DNA from: Corynespora cassiicola
Lineage: Eukaryota > Ascomycota > Dothideomycetes > Pleosporales > Corynesporascaceae
NCBI GenBank assembly: GCA_022059125.1
Contig: JAEUWY010000002.1
Span: 2,294,001 to 2,358,000 of the forward strand
DNA: 64,000 nt
Reading direction: 5' to 3'
In this document: positions 10,067-20,549 of the stretch, piece by piece
Layout of the letters: the number at the start of each line of letters is the position of its first letter
How positions within the stretch are numbered: position 1 is the first letter of the stretch
Made by a program: the position numbers and the translations under genes
The notes under the pieces: model-generated
Seen by the model: the letters and a program-made list of their open reading frames with translations, nothing else
The model's database searches: none
Told to the model about the DNA's origin: nothing

Positions 10067-12701
10067 CTACTCCTGGGCTCCGTGCCCTCTCGAACCTCCC
10101 ATGCGCTCGATATTGCTCATGAGTCGGCTCTTGCTTCCACTCGTGCTACGTCCAAGCCCACTCGCACCGCCGTTGCCACCTGAGAACCCGAATCCACCGG
10201 GGGCACGAAGACCACTCGGTTTCGCAGGCCCAGCATTGCGCTCCGCCATGGCTGAGCCGGGTCTCGCGCCGCCGAGGGCAGATCCAGGGCGTGAGGGAGC
10301 AGGACCACCGGCCAGGAAGCCAGTGCTGCGCATAGCGTGGTCAGCTGGTGGAGGAGCGGATTGTTTGGCCGGTGCTGGCTTGGACGGTGGCGGTGCAGTG
10401 GCCATTTGCGACTTGCGGAGGTCTTCTTGCTGTTGCATTTCCTCCATCTTCTCGCCGCAGAGGGAGAGCATCTGCTCGGCGGCGGCGACGAGCTCACCCT
10501 TCTCGACGCGCTCAGCTTCGAGGTCTTGCTGGAGGGTCGCGTTGGATTGGCGGAGGGAGGAGAGCTCGGACTGGAGGCCAGCGATCTTGGCCTTGAGGCT
10601 CTGGATCTCGTTCTGTTGCTCCTCGAGACGCTTGAGGTCTTCGGGGTCGGAGGTGGGCATGACTGCTTCACCGCCCTCCTTGCACTTGGCACATTGGCCA
10701 TCCATATTCTCGGGAACAAACTTGCTAAAGGTGTCGTCGCGCTTCTTCTCGGCCTCCTCGACTTGGCGCTCGAGGCGGGTGATTTGCAGACGGAGCTCCT
10801 TGCAACGCTCATCAGCCTTCTTCTGGTAGTTCTCCTTGAGAGCCTTGATCTTCTTTTCGTGCTTCGCCTTGTACGCAGAGTGCAGGTCCCTAGCCACTTC
10901 GTTCACCTTCTCGGCGATGGCACTCTGGCACTCGGCCTCGGAGTAGATTTTGCGAGTCTCCTCCTCGTCGGGGTTGATAAAGGTGGTCATGTCTGTATTC
11001 TTAGACTCGGCTTCAATCAGCTTGGTCTCAAGGTCCGACGACCGTGCTTCTGACTCCTCGGCGCGCTTCTCGGCTTCGGCCAGGCGAGCAAGAAGCTGAT
11101 CGCGCTCTGAATCGTTGCGGGCCATCTCGGCTTGTACATCCTGGAGCAGCTTCTGGACTTCCTCGCCCTTCTTCTTCCAGTCCTCCATCTGTGCTTCGGC
11201 GTACTCGCGGGCTGAACGCTCGTCACGCAGAAACTCCTGGGACTCTCCGACACGGCGCTCCGCATCAGCGACAGCCTTGGCCAGCGAGTCGACTTCGGCC
11301 TCTTTTCCTGACAATGACGCCGTCAACGAGGAAATCTGGGATTGGAAGCCTGACTTCATTGACTCCAGCTCGCGGATTGTGACGGTCGGCACAGACCGGG
11401 GAGTTGGGGGTGGAGGAAGCTCAAAGTCGAGCAAGTTCAGAAGCTGGCGATTCTGACTCGGTGTCGAGGGAACCTGTGGTGCCCCCTTTCCAGGCGACCG
11501 CTGGTTCTGGTAATAGGCGAGGAGATTGGGTTCGGTTGTGGACTTGGTCGGCGATGTGCGGCTGCGAGGCGAAGTTCGACGGGATGACGAAAAGGCCTCA
11601 ATTTGTGCTGTAAAGTCAAGCAAGAGGTTCGTGGTGTCGTTCTCCTTACGAGACTGCCGGGGCGTAGGGGAAGGTGTCCGCGCGCTACGTCGAACAGTCG
11701 AGGGGGTTGCGGGGACTTTGGCGCGAGGTGTGGCCTGCTGGAGTTAGGTCATACACTCAGAGAAAGCATACATTCCGACATACCTGATCGAATTCGAAAC
11801 CTCCAGTCTTGGTGGGGCTCTTGCGGAGAACGGCAAACTTGGTCATGTCAAGCTGCGGCATCTCGGAAAAGTTGCTGAAGCCCGTGTCGTCAACGTCAAG
11901 CGACGTCGCCTCTGGCCCCTCCGGGTGGAAATCAGTGAAATCAAGCGCTGTATCGTCCAAGTCCATTGTCTGATGTGCAGGAACGCTTTCGCGAGACTCG
12001 GTCGGGGCGTCCTCCATGAGTTTCATGGCAACGGTAAGCCCCTCGTTCTCCCGCAGCTGGGTGTCTTTCTGTGGCGAGGGCGCAGAGGGGCGCTTCGAGG
12101 GCGTCGGGGCAACGCTGGAGACAGCGTCGTCAGATGTTTCAAGACGGAAGGGCGATTCGAGGGACGGCTTGCGGGTTGGCTTTGAGGGCGAGCGATTCTT
12201 GCGTGTGCTGCTGGGAACGACTGGGTCTGCGACTTCGTTGGGGGTTTGCTTCGAGGGAGAGGCCTTGGTGGGACTAGTGCGGTCGGCGGCGCTCTCAAAT
12301 TCCTTGATGGCAACGGTCAGACCCTCGTTATCGCGCAAGTCGTTCATGCGAGGCGGCGAAATGTCGAAGCCCTGCGACAGCCTCTTGTTGGAGCCCGCGC
12401 GCTCCTTGAGCGGCGAGGCGAATCTCTTCTCTGACCTCTTCTCTGGAGACACCTTGATGGCAGTCTTCTCCGGAGAGACCTTGAACGCCGACTGCGGCAC
12501 ATTCTCGTCGTCGAAGACGCTGGCGGGCTTGACTGGCGTATAATCGATAGGGCCGGGCGCGACATTCTCCTGGTCGAGCTGCTCGACAAAGGGAGACGAG
12601 GGCGGGTCGTGCCAGGTCATATCGATGTCGTCGTCGTTATGAATAGCGCTGGCGCTCGCATTGAGCTTCTCTGGCGAAAGTGCCGACATTGGATCGGCCA
12701 T
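10067..12701 (-). CDS. TACC-like coiled-coil protein with many CDK-type sites
   Basis: Two exons, 11784-12701 and 10067-11737, with a 46-bp intron (GTATGT donor, CAGCAG acceptor); 862 aa. Residues 1-345 are disordered and dense in SP/TP-K/R motifs (ALSPEK, KVSPEK twice, RTSPTKASPSK, RKSPTK), the minimal CDK-site pattern. About 420-735 is almost continuous coiled coil; its middle (SAIAEKVNEVARDLHSAYKAK, about 575-595) resembles the fungal TACC domain, which pairs with TOG/XMAP215 proteins at spindle poles and microtubule plus ends. The tail is Gly/Ser-rich and ends with SRLMSNIERMGG. A CxxC pair (GQCAKCKEG) breaks the coil. Microtubule/spindle function is an inference from this layout; a generic kinetochore or cytoskeletal coiled-coil protein is the alternative. 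The start ATG follows ACACACA and is a good initiation site. Confidence 0.72.
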
Positions 12702-12975
12702 TGTGTGTCGTGGTCGGGATAGGTGGTGAATGTGGGTGCAATGTTTTCGGGGACAGAGCGGATGGTCGCAGCTTTGTTGTTGTTGACGAAATTCCTGTTT
12801 GGGATTAGCGCCGTCGGCACGGGACCTCGCGCGGCCATGTTTTCACTGCTGTGGGGACGGCATGACTTGATTCGCTCTCACAAAACGCCCCTCGTTGCGC
12901 TATCGCCTGTCTATCTTACGCCGTGCTGTACATTGCAAATCTACATCTCCCCATCCGTAGTCAACCGTGCATACT

Positions 12976-15232
12976 TTAGTAGTTTATCGCATTCCGCAGC
13001 GCACCCGCCAGCCTTTGATACTCCTTCAGCAGCTCGTCCACCTCCTTCAGCTTCAGGTCCTGCGCGTCCTTTGCATCCAAGAAGCGCTTCACCGGGGGCG
13101 GCGTCTTCTTGAGCGCATCAAGCGCCGACACCGCCCTGGCGCCCTTTTCATCCACCTGCGGCACCTCGCCCGAGGCCGGACGGGATGGGGCGGGCGGCGG
13201 CAGTTGCTTGTTCTGCTCGGTGCTGGGCGTCGCCACAGCTGGCGTGCTCGTAGCACTGGTGGCTGCGCGGCCAAATCTAGGCAGCACGTTCATGCTGGCA
13301 AACCGGTTGAGCGGGTTGAGACTGTTGCCCATGTTGCGGATGGAGTCGACGGCCGACGTGTTGGGTGGGCTGGGTTGCGGCTCAGTCTTGGCTGAAATGA
13401 GTGCTGGCTTGCCATCCGTCGACGTTGCTGTGAAGGGTGCCCTTCTCCCACTGTTGCTGCCGCCAGACTTGTTCGAGTCCACACTGCGGTCGCGAATGGG
13501 CCGTCGGCCCGCGAACAGATCAGTCATTCTGGCTCCGAGCTCCCTCCGGTCGTCTGGCTTGTCCTCCTCCATGATTGAGCTTCCGGCGCCCACGCTGCTG
13601 TTGTCGTCATCCACGCCATCGGCATTGGGGGGCGAGCTCACGAGCTTCCGCGCATCCTCCAGCGTCTTGGGCAGACTTGGTTCTTGAGGCAGAGGACTGC
13701 TGGGGTCTCTCTCCTTGGCCTTCCCAAACAGGAACTTGAAACTGTTGTCTAACGTGTTGTTGATCCTATCCAAAGCTTGGTCTGCCGAGTCGAGAATGGA
13801 ATCGCGAACGGCATCGGAAGCAGCCTCGATCCGGGTCGTCTGTGCCTGGATCAGGTTGCTCAGGCGGCGCTGAGCTTTGGTCGTGGTAGGACTGGGTGGT
13901 TCTTTGCTTGCCCCAGATGTTGTAGGTGTAGCCGGAGTCTGCGTAAGATCCGGCGCCTGTGACAATCCCAAGGGCATGGGCGTCACCTCTGACCGCGGCG
14001 TCGAGGGTCGTGAGCTGGCCTTTTCAGGTGCTCGTTCTTCTGCTCGCAACGATGAAAGATCTACTGTTTCTAAAAAGGAGACAGCTGCTTCTAGATTAAC
14101 AAGACAGTAGGCCGTCTCCCCGTCCATGCGACTAGACCCGCGGAACCGCTGGATGAAGTTGAGGTTGCTGTTGACGTTGATGGTTTCGGGTGAAGAAGTG
14201 ATGAGTGTGTAGATCAGAGTAGGGAGGATCTCATCTGCAGAGGAAGATGCCGGGAAGATCTTTGACAGTGCCTCGACGATCGACTTGTGGGCGGCGGTCA
14301 AGTGACGAAGCTTGCCCAGCGGGTACTTTTCGTCGTTCATCTTCTGGATATCACCTCGAGCGACAGAGAGAAACTCCTTGATCTCGCCCTCTCTATCCTT
14401 TGTCTTCTGGCGCTCCTCTTCGGTCATCTCCTCGGCAGTCATCAGGAGTTCCTTCAAGCCGATCCCCACCAACGACAGGGCTGCCGTGCGGGAGCGAAGC
14501 TTGTGGTCTCGCTCCTCGTCGTCGGAGCTGCGGTGTCGGTAGATTTTGTGGTAGACCTTTTCGCACACGGCGCGCTCGACCGCCTCCTCGAGGGCCCCGC
14601 GCTTCACCTCGAGCTGGCGGCGGGCCTTTTTTCTGTCTTGCACCTCGGTCACAGTGAGCATCTGCTGCTCACCCGTGTTTTCGCTCCCCGTGCGGATGGA
14701 GCCCGTCCGGCTCGAGGCAGCCGAGCCTTTCTTTGGGGTTGTGTCGCTGCCTATCCGCGCCGACAGGGAGGCTATGTGGGTGTTGATCTTGGCTGACGCG
14801 CGTATGTAAAAGTCCTGGAAGAGTTCCGAGAGCGAGTCGGCAGAGAGCGGCTGGGGGTGGACTTTGGCATTGAGCGATTCGAGAAATCTGTGTAGACGGT
14901 CAATACGTGCCTGACGTGGATGGTGGGTGGTGAGGGGCATACCTCTCGGTCAAGCTCCGAATCTCGATCGGGAGCTCCTCAAAAGCGTCCGGCACTCCAG
15001 GCTCGGGGGCCTTGCCCTCGTCTGCATCTTCTTTTGTAGCGAATATGTCGCCCTCGGTGGTGCCGTCTTCGTTCTCGGGGATCAATCGCTCCTTGAGCGG
15101 GTCGAGGATGTTGGGGCCAGGAGGTCCCTGGAGGGTGCTTGCGCGGCTTCGCGACAGGGAGCTCTTCGAGGGGGCAGGCTCCAGGCGCGTAAAGGACTTG
15201 GACGTGTGTAAGTTCTTGGGTCGTTCAGCCAT
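12976..15232 (-). CDS. VPS9-domain protein, putative Rab5-family GEF (Muk1-like)
   Basis: Two exons, 14943-15232 and 12976-14887, with a 55-bp intron (GTATGC / ACACAG) splitting an Arg codon; 733 aa. The VPS9 domain lies at about residues 220-390: the helical lead-in (KLRHLTAAHKSIVEALSKIF), the hallmark ADEILPTLIYTLI (314-326) with the acidic Asp-Glu used in nucleotide exchange, and the end motif GETAYCLVNLEAAVSFLE. VPS9 proteins exchange GDP for GTP on Rab5/Vps21 at endosomes. A CUE ubiquitin-binding domain, present in Vps9 itself, is not visible; the C-terminus is disordered and ends in a short helix (KEVDELLKEYQRLAGAL). So it is nearer to Muk1-type GEFs. It lies head to head with ATG15, 625 bp apart, and both serve the endosome/vacuole route. 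Confidence 0.85.
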
Positions 15233-15857
15233 TGCGAGGAAGATAGTGCGGCGAGAGAGCGGCGGCGCGGAACGAGAGTCGGGAGCTGCGGGCCTGTGTC
15301 CTCATCGGGGACCGTCAGGGCTAAGTATGTGATACCTCAAGCTCGAGCCCGCAACGTCATGCGGATGGTGCGGCGGGCAAGGCGAGGCTGCACGAGTCCA
15401 GGCCGGGCGGAAGCTTAGCAGGACGCCCTGCGGAGGAGCAGTCGAATGGATGGCGGGCTTAGCAGCGGACAAGCAAACGCAGGAGCCGGGGTGCGCGCGA
15501 CGATGTGCAGCCTGTCCGATGTCTCTCGGGATGAGGTGGATAAGGATAGATAGAGCACGGGGGTACGTACAGGCCACCGCTACCCGTGATTAGCGCGCGG
15601 CTGTGCGGGGGGATTCTGCCGCTCTCGGCCCTGGCCCTGGCCCCCCTGGCCCTGGCCCTGGCCCTGAGTACTGAGAGTACCGCTGGGTCACGTCTCCGAG
15701 GCCGTCTCGTGGACGCTCGAGTCGTCATCGTCATCGCCGTCGCCGTCGCCATCGCCATCGCCATCGCCTACCGCCGCGAGGGTTCATCGCTGCTGCTCCC
15801 CTCCGCTCCCCTCCGCCCCCCTCCGCTGCACTCCTTTCCTTTGTCAACTCGCCCACC
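15233..15857. promoter_or_regulatory. divergent promoter region of the VPS9-domain gene and ATG15
   Basis: 625 bp between two divergent starts, GC-rich, containing two simple-sequence tracts listed separately. A shared regulatory region is inferred from geometry only. Confidence 0.45.
15628..15768. repeat. simple-sequence tracts upstream of ATG15
   Basis: 15628-15666 is a CTGGCC hexamer-like run. 15721-15768 is a GTC/ATC-GCC trinucleotide run. Both lie within 240 bp of the ATG15 start, so length changes could alter the leader or promoter. Confidence 0.75.
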
Positions 15858-17690
15858 ATGCGCCGCCGCCCAGCCTGCACGTCGACTACACGCGTCACAG
15901 CCGCCCTGCTGCTCTCGTTCCTCGCCGTCGCCAGCGCCGCAGACCTGCCTGTTCTCCCGCTGCCTCCGACATCGCCCCAAGCCCCATCCTCCGCCGACCG
16001 CGACTTCTCCCTCCGCCACATCTTCCACCACGGCACCTACGAGTATCCGAACCTGCATCGCCGCCTCGATGTGCCAGAAGATGCGCCAGTCTGGATGCTC
16101 GAGGACGATGAGGCGTCCGTCCGCACCCCTGTCCCCCGGCTGCGCGCAAAGGCCCAGGCCATGAACATCGAGCGCCTGGCCGACAGGAGCAAGGACACCA
16201 TCGATGGCATCCTGGACTGGGGGAGGATGACGGGCAAGGCGGTGCAGCTGGCCGCCGATGACTGGACCATCGACGAGATCGTCGGCCCCAACGTGACCGA
16301 CAAGGAAACTGTCCTGAGCTTCGCCCGCATGGCCTCGAATGCCTACATCTTGGAGCCAAACACTGGGGAGTGGGAAGACGTCGGTGGGGGCTTCAACTAC
16401 ACGGAAGACTTTGGATGGGAGTCGGACGGCCTGCGAGGGCACATCTTCGCCGACACGACGAACTCGACTGTCGTCATCGGCCTCAAGGGCACCTCGCCTG
16501 CGCTCTTCGACGGTTCCGAGACTACTACCAACGACAAAGTCAACGACAACCTGTTCTTCAGCTGCTGCTGCGGTCAGGGTGGGCACTATCTGTTTAGACA
16601 AGTGTGCGACTGCCAGACATCGGCCTATACGTGCAACTCGACCTGTCTGGTCACGGCGCTGCAGGACAAGAACAGGTACTACTACGCTGCCCGGGACTTG
16701 TACCACAATGTCACTGCACTCTACCCGGACTCCGAGGTCTGGTTCGCCGGTCACTCTCTTGGAGGCGCCGTCTCCTCGTTCCTGTCCCTCACCTACGGCC
16801 ACCCTGCCGTGACATTCGAGGCCGTCCCAGAGGCCATGCCCGCCGCTCGCCTTGGCCTCCCCGTCCCACCAGGCCACCAGATTGGCGCCTTGCAAGAGCG
16901 CAAGATGACTGGTGGCTTTCATTTTGGACACACAGCCGATCCCATCTTCATGGGCGTATGCAACAAAGCCAGCAGCGTCTGCACACTAGGTGGATATGCG
17001 CTGCAGAGCACCTGTCACACAGGCATGAAGTGCACCTACGACACCGTTGAAGACTTTGGGTGGCGCGTCGGTGTCGGCACGCACAAGATCGTCAACGTCA
17101 TCAAGGACGTCTTGGAAAAGTACGACGAGCCAGCCAAGTGCGAGCAGATGGTCAATTGTACAGACTGTTTCCCCTGGGAGTACTTTGAAAGCAATGGCAC
17201 CGAGCGGACGACCACTTCCTCGACTGCCTCCTCCACATCGTCCGTTAGCAGGACCCGAACGGAAACTTGCAAGACGCCCGGGTGGTGGGGATGTCTAGAC
17301 GAGTCGACAACCAGCGGTTCTACGACCTCCACGACCTCCACGTCGTCCAGCACGTCCACCTCGAGCACATCGACCTGCAAGACCCCCGGCTGGTTCGGCT
17401 GCAAGGACGAAACGACTACTACGTCCGCTACGCCTACCCCTGCGCCCGCGCCTAGCGTCACAACGACCTCGTCTCAGCCCACGCTCTCGTCGTCCTGCAA
17501 GTACCCGGGCTGGTTTGGAGGCTGCAACGATGGCACTGAGCCCCCTTCGACTTCCTCTTCACCGACGCCCACGGCGAGTGAGACGACCACTTGTACGGAT
17601 GAGGGGTGGTGGGGTCTGATTTGCTACGATGGGTCTGGGAAGAAGTCTAGCGGCGCTGAGGGGCCGGTCACGGAGAGGATGGAGATGTAG
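15858..17690 (+). CDS. ATG15: autophagic phospholipase Atg15
   Basis: Vacuolar lipase that opens autophagic and Cvt bodies; 610 aa, one exon. An N-terminal hydrophobic segment (residues 11-27, [17 protein letters not shown]) acts as signal anchor for transport through the ER and multivesicular bodies. The lipase nucleophile elbow is GHSLGG at 298-303, so Ser300 is the nucleophile. Likely partners are Asp361 (HTADPIF) and His409 (GVGTHKIVN). Cys-rich segments ([22 protein letters not shown]) and many N-x-S/T sites fit a luminal glycoprotein. From about residue 445 the tail is Ser/Thr-rich and carries four similar Cys-Trp modules beginning at Cys471, 507, 547 and 579 (CKTPGWWGC type). Such tails occur in filamentous-fungal Atg15 but not in yeast. 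The first ATG is used, after ACTCGCCCACC. Confidence 0.95.
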   Translation: MRRRPACTSTTRVTAALLLSFLAVASAADLPVLPLPPTSPQAPSSADRDFSLRHIFHHGTYEYPNLHRRLDVPEDAPVWMLEDDEASVRTPVPRLRAKAQAMNIERLADRSKDTIDGILDWGRMTGKAVQLAADDWTIDEIVGPNVTDKETVLSFARMASNAYILEPNTGEWEDVGGGFNYTEDFGWESDGLRGHIFADTTNSTVVIGLKGTSPALFDGSETTTNDKVNDNLFFSCCCGQGGHYLFRQVCDCQTSAYTCNSTCLVTALQDKNRYYYAARDLYHNVTALYPDSEVWFAGHSLGGAVSSFLSLTYGHPAVTFEAVPEAMPAARLGLPVPPGHQIGALQERKMTGGFHFGHTADPIFMGVCNKASSVCTLGGYALQSTCHTGMKCTYDTVEDFGWRVGVGTHKIVNVIKDVLEKYDEPAKCEQMVNCTDCFPWEYFESNGTERTTTSSTASSTSSVSRTRTETCKTPGWWGCLDESTTSGSTTSTTSTSSSTSTSSTSTCKTPGWFGCKDETTTTSATPTPAPAPSVTTTSSQPTLSSSCKYPGWFGGCNDGTEPPSTSSSPTPTASETTTCTDEGWWGLICYDGSGKKSSGAEGPVTERMEM

Positions 17691-18405
17691 AAGATGCGAA
17701 AATGCGAGGATGCATACACGACGTCAATTTGCATGATATCCTGGCGTTGGTCTGGTTTTGGGTTTGAATTTGGGATGGGCGTTTTGGTATTGGTATTTGG
17801 GTACATGGATATAGCATTAAACTTTGTGTGTAGCATTCGTTCACTTCCATTTTGAAGGATGAGGGTTCAGAACGCTCTATGGTGGGCGGGATGTATATAG
17901 TAGAACTACTACTGGACGGTTTTGTAGAATCAAGGATGTGCGATGCTGTCAAACTGCTAAGGTACCCTGTAGACATGGGCTGACGCTAATATGAGTGGTG
18001 AATAGCTGGCTGATTGTGTTTCGATTTGGCTATGATGACGAGTGCGGGAGGAGTGGTGGGTGATCGGTGGTCTCAGGTACAACGATTCCTCGTAGGGTTT
18101 TCATGGTGGGTTCCAGACGAGCAAGAGCTGCAGGATCATGTGGAAACTTGGCACTGAGCTTCGAAGTATGTATACCCCTTTCCAACGCTTCCACTTTGGC
18201 CTCTATTGTTATTTATCTCTTTCATACTTAGATATCCTACCGTGCCTACTTCCCCTAACAAGACTCGGCGATGAGACATGCAAACTCACCCTTAGCTTAT
18301 AGCTCGTTGATTTGTAGCGAACGTTCGGGCCGGCCCGCTCCATAGCTTCTTGAATCAATCGCCATTCAGCAGAATCTGCTAGCTCCAGATTGGGGGACCA
18401 TCGCA
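17691..18405. other. intergenic downstream of ATG15
   Basis: Holds the ATG15 3' end. No coding sequence recognised. Base composition is still normal, and this is the last ordinary DNA before the accessory zone. Confidence 0.5.
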
Positions 18406-18816
18406 ATGGATCTATCAAATGGCATTCTTGACGATGACGCGAGGACCGGGCTCCCATCTGAATTTCAATCGTCAGTTCAGCTCGAGTCACGTAACACAAC
18501 AGCTCCCTCGGAACGCAGGGGCATGCCATTTATGTTTGAATTGGGCTCTATCGAGGATTTGGACAGTCTCCCAGACGTCAGTTATGCGGATGACGTAAGA
18601 CTGCCTACCTTTCTTGTAGATTATGACGCTTACAGCTACAGCATGAAGAGTTCGTTGAGTTTGCGTCGATATGGGCTGAAGAGCGCCGAAAAGATTATTG
18701 CTTCTTTGAGAAAACCTTTAAGGTGGATATCTATCTATGCCAGAAGGGGTATGCAAATTTTCTGTTGCTTAGTCCTTTTATTAGAGCGTGCTTTGTCTAC
18801 TCTGCTAAAAGAGTAG
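18406..18816 (+). CDS. short unknown ORF, probably a gene cut off by a transposon end
   Basis: Open frame of 136 codons from ATG at 18406. The product is unrecognised: acidic first half (MDLSNGILDDDARTG, MFELGSIEDLDSLPD), then basic (SLSLRRYGLKSAEKIIASLR). About the last 20-25 codons, from near 18755, run antisense through the decayed end of the neighbouring pogo-like transposase, so the native protein must have continued elsewhere or been lost. I read it as the 5' part of a truncated gene. It could be spurious; no domain supports it. Confidence 0.3.
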   Translation: MDLSNGILDDDARTGLPSEFQSSVQLESRNTTAPSERRGMPFMFELGSIEDLDSLPDVSYADDVRLPTFLVDYDAYSYSMKSSLSLRRYGLKSAEKIIASLRKPLRWISIYARRGMQIFCCLVLLLERALSTLLKE

Positions 18817-20257
18817 AACTCAGCCCCACCATAATAGCCCTCGCGAGGCTGGAACTCAAGAGCTTTACTCTTGTTCTTGTGCTTCTTCTAAGTCTTAAGA
18901 ACCTCTTTAAGGCTCTGATTCTCGTGGTAGAGGAGCTGGTTCTGGACTAAGATGTGGTGGAGTGAGCGGCTGATCTTCTTCAGCTCCTTGCTAGTCTCAT
19001 CCCTGACTACTTTTCGCAACAGAGTCTTAATTTTAAGCTAGTCCTTGCCAGAATAGACTAAAGAAGAGCTTCTGCTGCCGTCGGAGGCCTCAGAAGTACC
19101 TTCAGCAAAGCGCTGGAGGATAACGTTGGGCTGAAGAGGTGATATACCCATTGCCTTAAAGGATCTGAGTATTAGCCTCTAAGTAAACGTGCATGTCTAG
19201 GCCTTCCAGAACAGATAAAAAAATTCGCTTTTCTTAATTACTAACAGTTTTTAACTGCTGTAAAAATGTATTATAAACTTTTTTTAAGTACGCAGTTAAT
19301 AAAGACTTAAATATTGATTTATTAAACAGCTGCAGCGTGTAAATTAAGTAAAAGAAATATACCTAGAAGTATTTTATTCTGATCGCAGTAGTTAATAAAG
19401 TCTATCGTTACATAGGAGCTGTAGTTGTTAAGGATTAGTAGGCGGTACTTTCTTTAAGCTTTCTGCTTGGAGAAGCGATTAAAGACCTGTTTAAGCCAAG
19501 CAAGGCCTAATTTATTGTTCGTCCAGCCTGTAGGCGATGAGGAAACAAGCACAGAGTGTACCCCTGGCTTGATTTCCTCCACCCAGCGTGATTGGATGGT
19601 GTTGTTGGCGGACTCGTAGAGGAGGCCAGGGGGCAGATCTGATCCATCGCCGCAAACACACGCTACAAGCGTCACCCAGGCGCGATTGCCCTCTCGATGT
19701 GATGCCTTAACCTCCTTTTTCTCCCACATACACCTGCTAAACACGTGTTTTGTTCTTAAAGTAACTCCTATCATAAAGCCCTTCTCATCCATAGTGTACG
19801 TGTGCTCAGCGTTAATCTTATACTCAGTGACCTTACGCTGCATTAAGTTAAAGTACAGCTCATACTTTGCGTAGGAATCAGCGTTGTGGCGATCGGCGTC
19901 CATACCCGTTAAGTATTGAGAGATGAGATGAATGAAGTACTTGTTGATGAAGCGCGTAACCCAGCTCTCGCTCACTGGCTCCTGGGCGACTGCTGATGCG
20001 AAGTTGGCGATCATCTCTCTTGTAGGAGGTATATGACGAGCAGTAAGCTCCTCTATATACTTCACAAGCTCTGCCTCTTGTTGGGGGGTGAGCTTCTGGC
20101 GTGCAATACTCTCCTCCTCTCGCGAACGCGTCTGGCCCCTCCACGTGCGCGTTAACGTTGACCGTACAACACCATGCTTTTCTGCTATTTTAGACGACGG
20201 AATATGTTTTTCAGATGCATAAGTATCACACTCTACAAGCGCTTCTTTTAATTCCAT
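18760..20257 (-). pseudogene. pogo/Fot1-like transposase (CENP-B-type HTH + DDE_1), broken
   Basis: ATG at 20257 opens 267 intact codons: an N-terminal helix-turn-helix (HIPSSKIAEKHGVVRSTLTR, about residues 17-36), a Tc5/CENP-B second HTH (HIPPTREMIANFASAVAQEP), then the start of the DDE_1 core with the first catalytic Asp in TYTMDEKGFMIGV. A TAA stop at 19454-19456 interrupts the frame; it looks like CAA changed to TAA. Beyond it the same protein continues, decayed: RLLIL where the family has the second-Asp motif (D of LDGHGSH replaced by Asn), FINYCDQNKILL, and a Leu/Lys coil (LLYHENQSLKEVLK, then REGYYGGAEF) near 18.85-18.95 kb. Several further TAG/TAA and a loss of frame are present. It cannot make active transposase. 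Confidence 0.88.
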
Positions 20258-20307
20258 CTCGTTGTGTTGCTATAGGGTTGAGATAATTGTGGTGTTTTGG
20301 TGGTTCG

Positions 20308-20341
20308 GCGCATTGACTGAATCCGCGCATTGAGTGCACGG
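20308..20341. repeat. 17-bp tandem duplication in the pogo-like terminus
   Basis: 20308-20324 and 20325-20341 share GCGCATTGA at an exact 17-bp period. The CENP-B box bound by the related HTH domain is also 17 bp, so these may be transposase-binding sites. The same design recurs in the RIP-decayed elements at 42-45.8, 50.6-54.3 and 63.2 kb. Confidence 0.7.
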
Positions 20342-20549
20342 ACACGGTAATGGGGAGATGCGGGGTATCTTTGCCTTGGCGAAAACGGAGTACTATCGGA
20401 TGGTATCGATTCTCCATGGACAGCCACCTCCAGTATGTCTGCTTTTTCTCGTAGTTTGTAGCTACTGTGCTTGATTCCAAACAGAATACTTCCTTGGATT
20501 CCCAAATTTTCCGCTCTTGCAAAATCCGGCTCTTAGTTCGAAGTTAGCG

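Larger units (their letters stand above)
18755..20349 (-). mobile_element. pogo/Fot1-like DNA transposon, 3'-truncated and partly RIP-mutated
   Basis: Its right (5') terminus, read on the minus strand, starts TACCGTGTCCG at 20349, followed by two 17-bp tandem copies of a GCGCATTGA motif (20308-20341). The transposase gene runs leftwards. No matching terminus exists on the left; homology to the family stops near 18755 in the transposase C-terminal coil, so the 3' end is lost. The half next to the receptor gene (19454-20257) has normal GC and an open frame, while 18.8-19.45 kb is AT-rich with TpA excess and nonsense changes. Its 5' terminus lies only about 200 bp before the NLR start codon. Confidence 0.85.

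Noticed and set aside
10337..11053. 238-codon Leu-rich plus-strand frame that looks membrane-like
   Set aside because: Complement of the Glu/Lys/Gln-rich coiled coil of the TACC-like gene; the Leu-richness is a by-product of that.
15768..16931. 387-codon open frame on the minus strand
   Set aside because: Antisense shadow of ATG15, whose frame is fully supported by motifs.
20517..20549. Eleven extra codons before the NLR start
   Set aside because: They begin with TTG; the first ATG at 20550 directly precedes the HET sequence RLLHYD.
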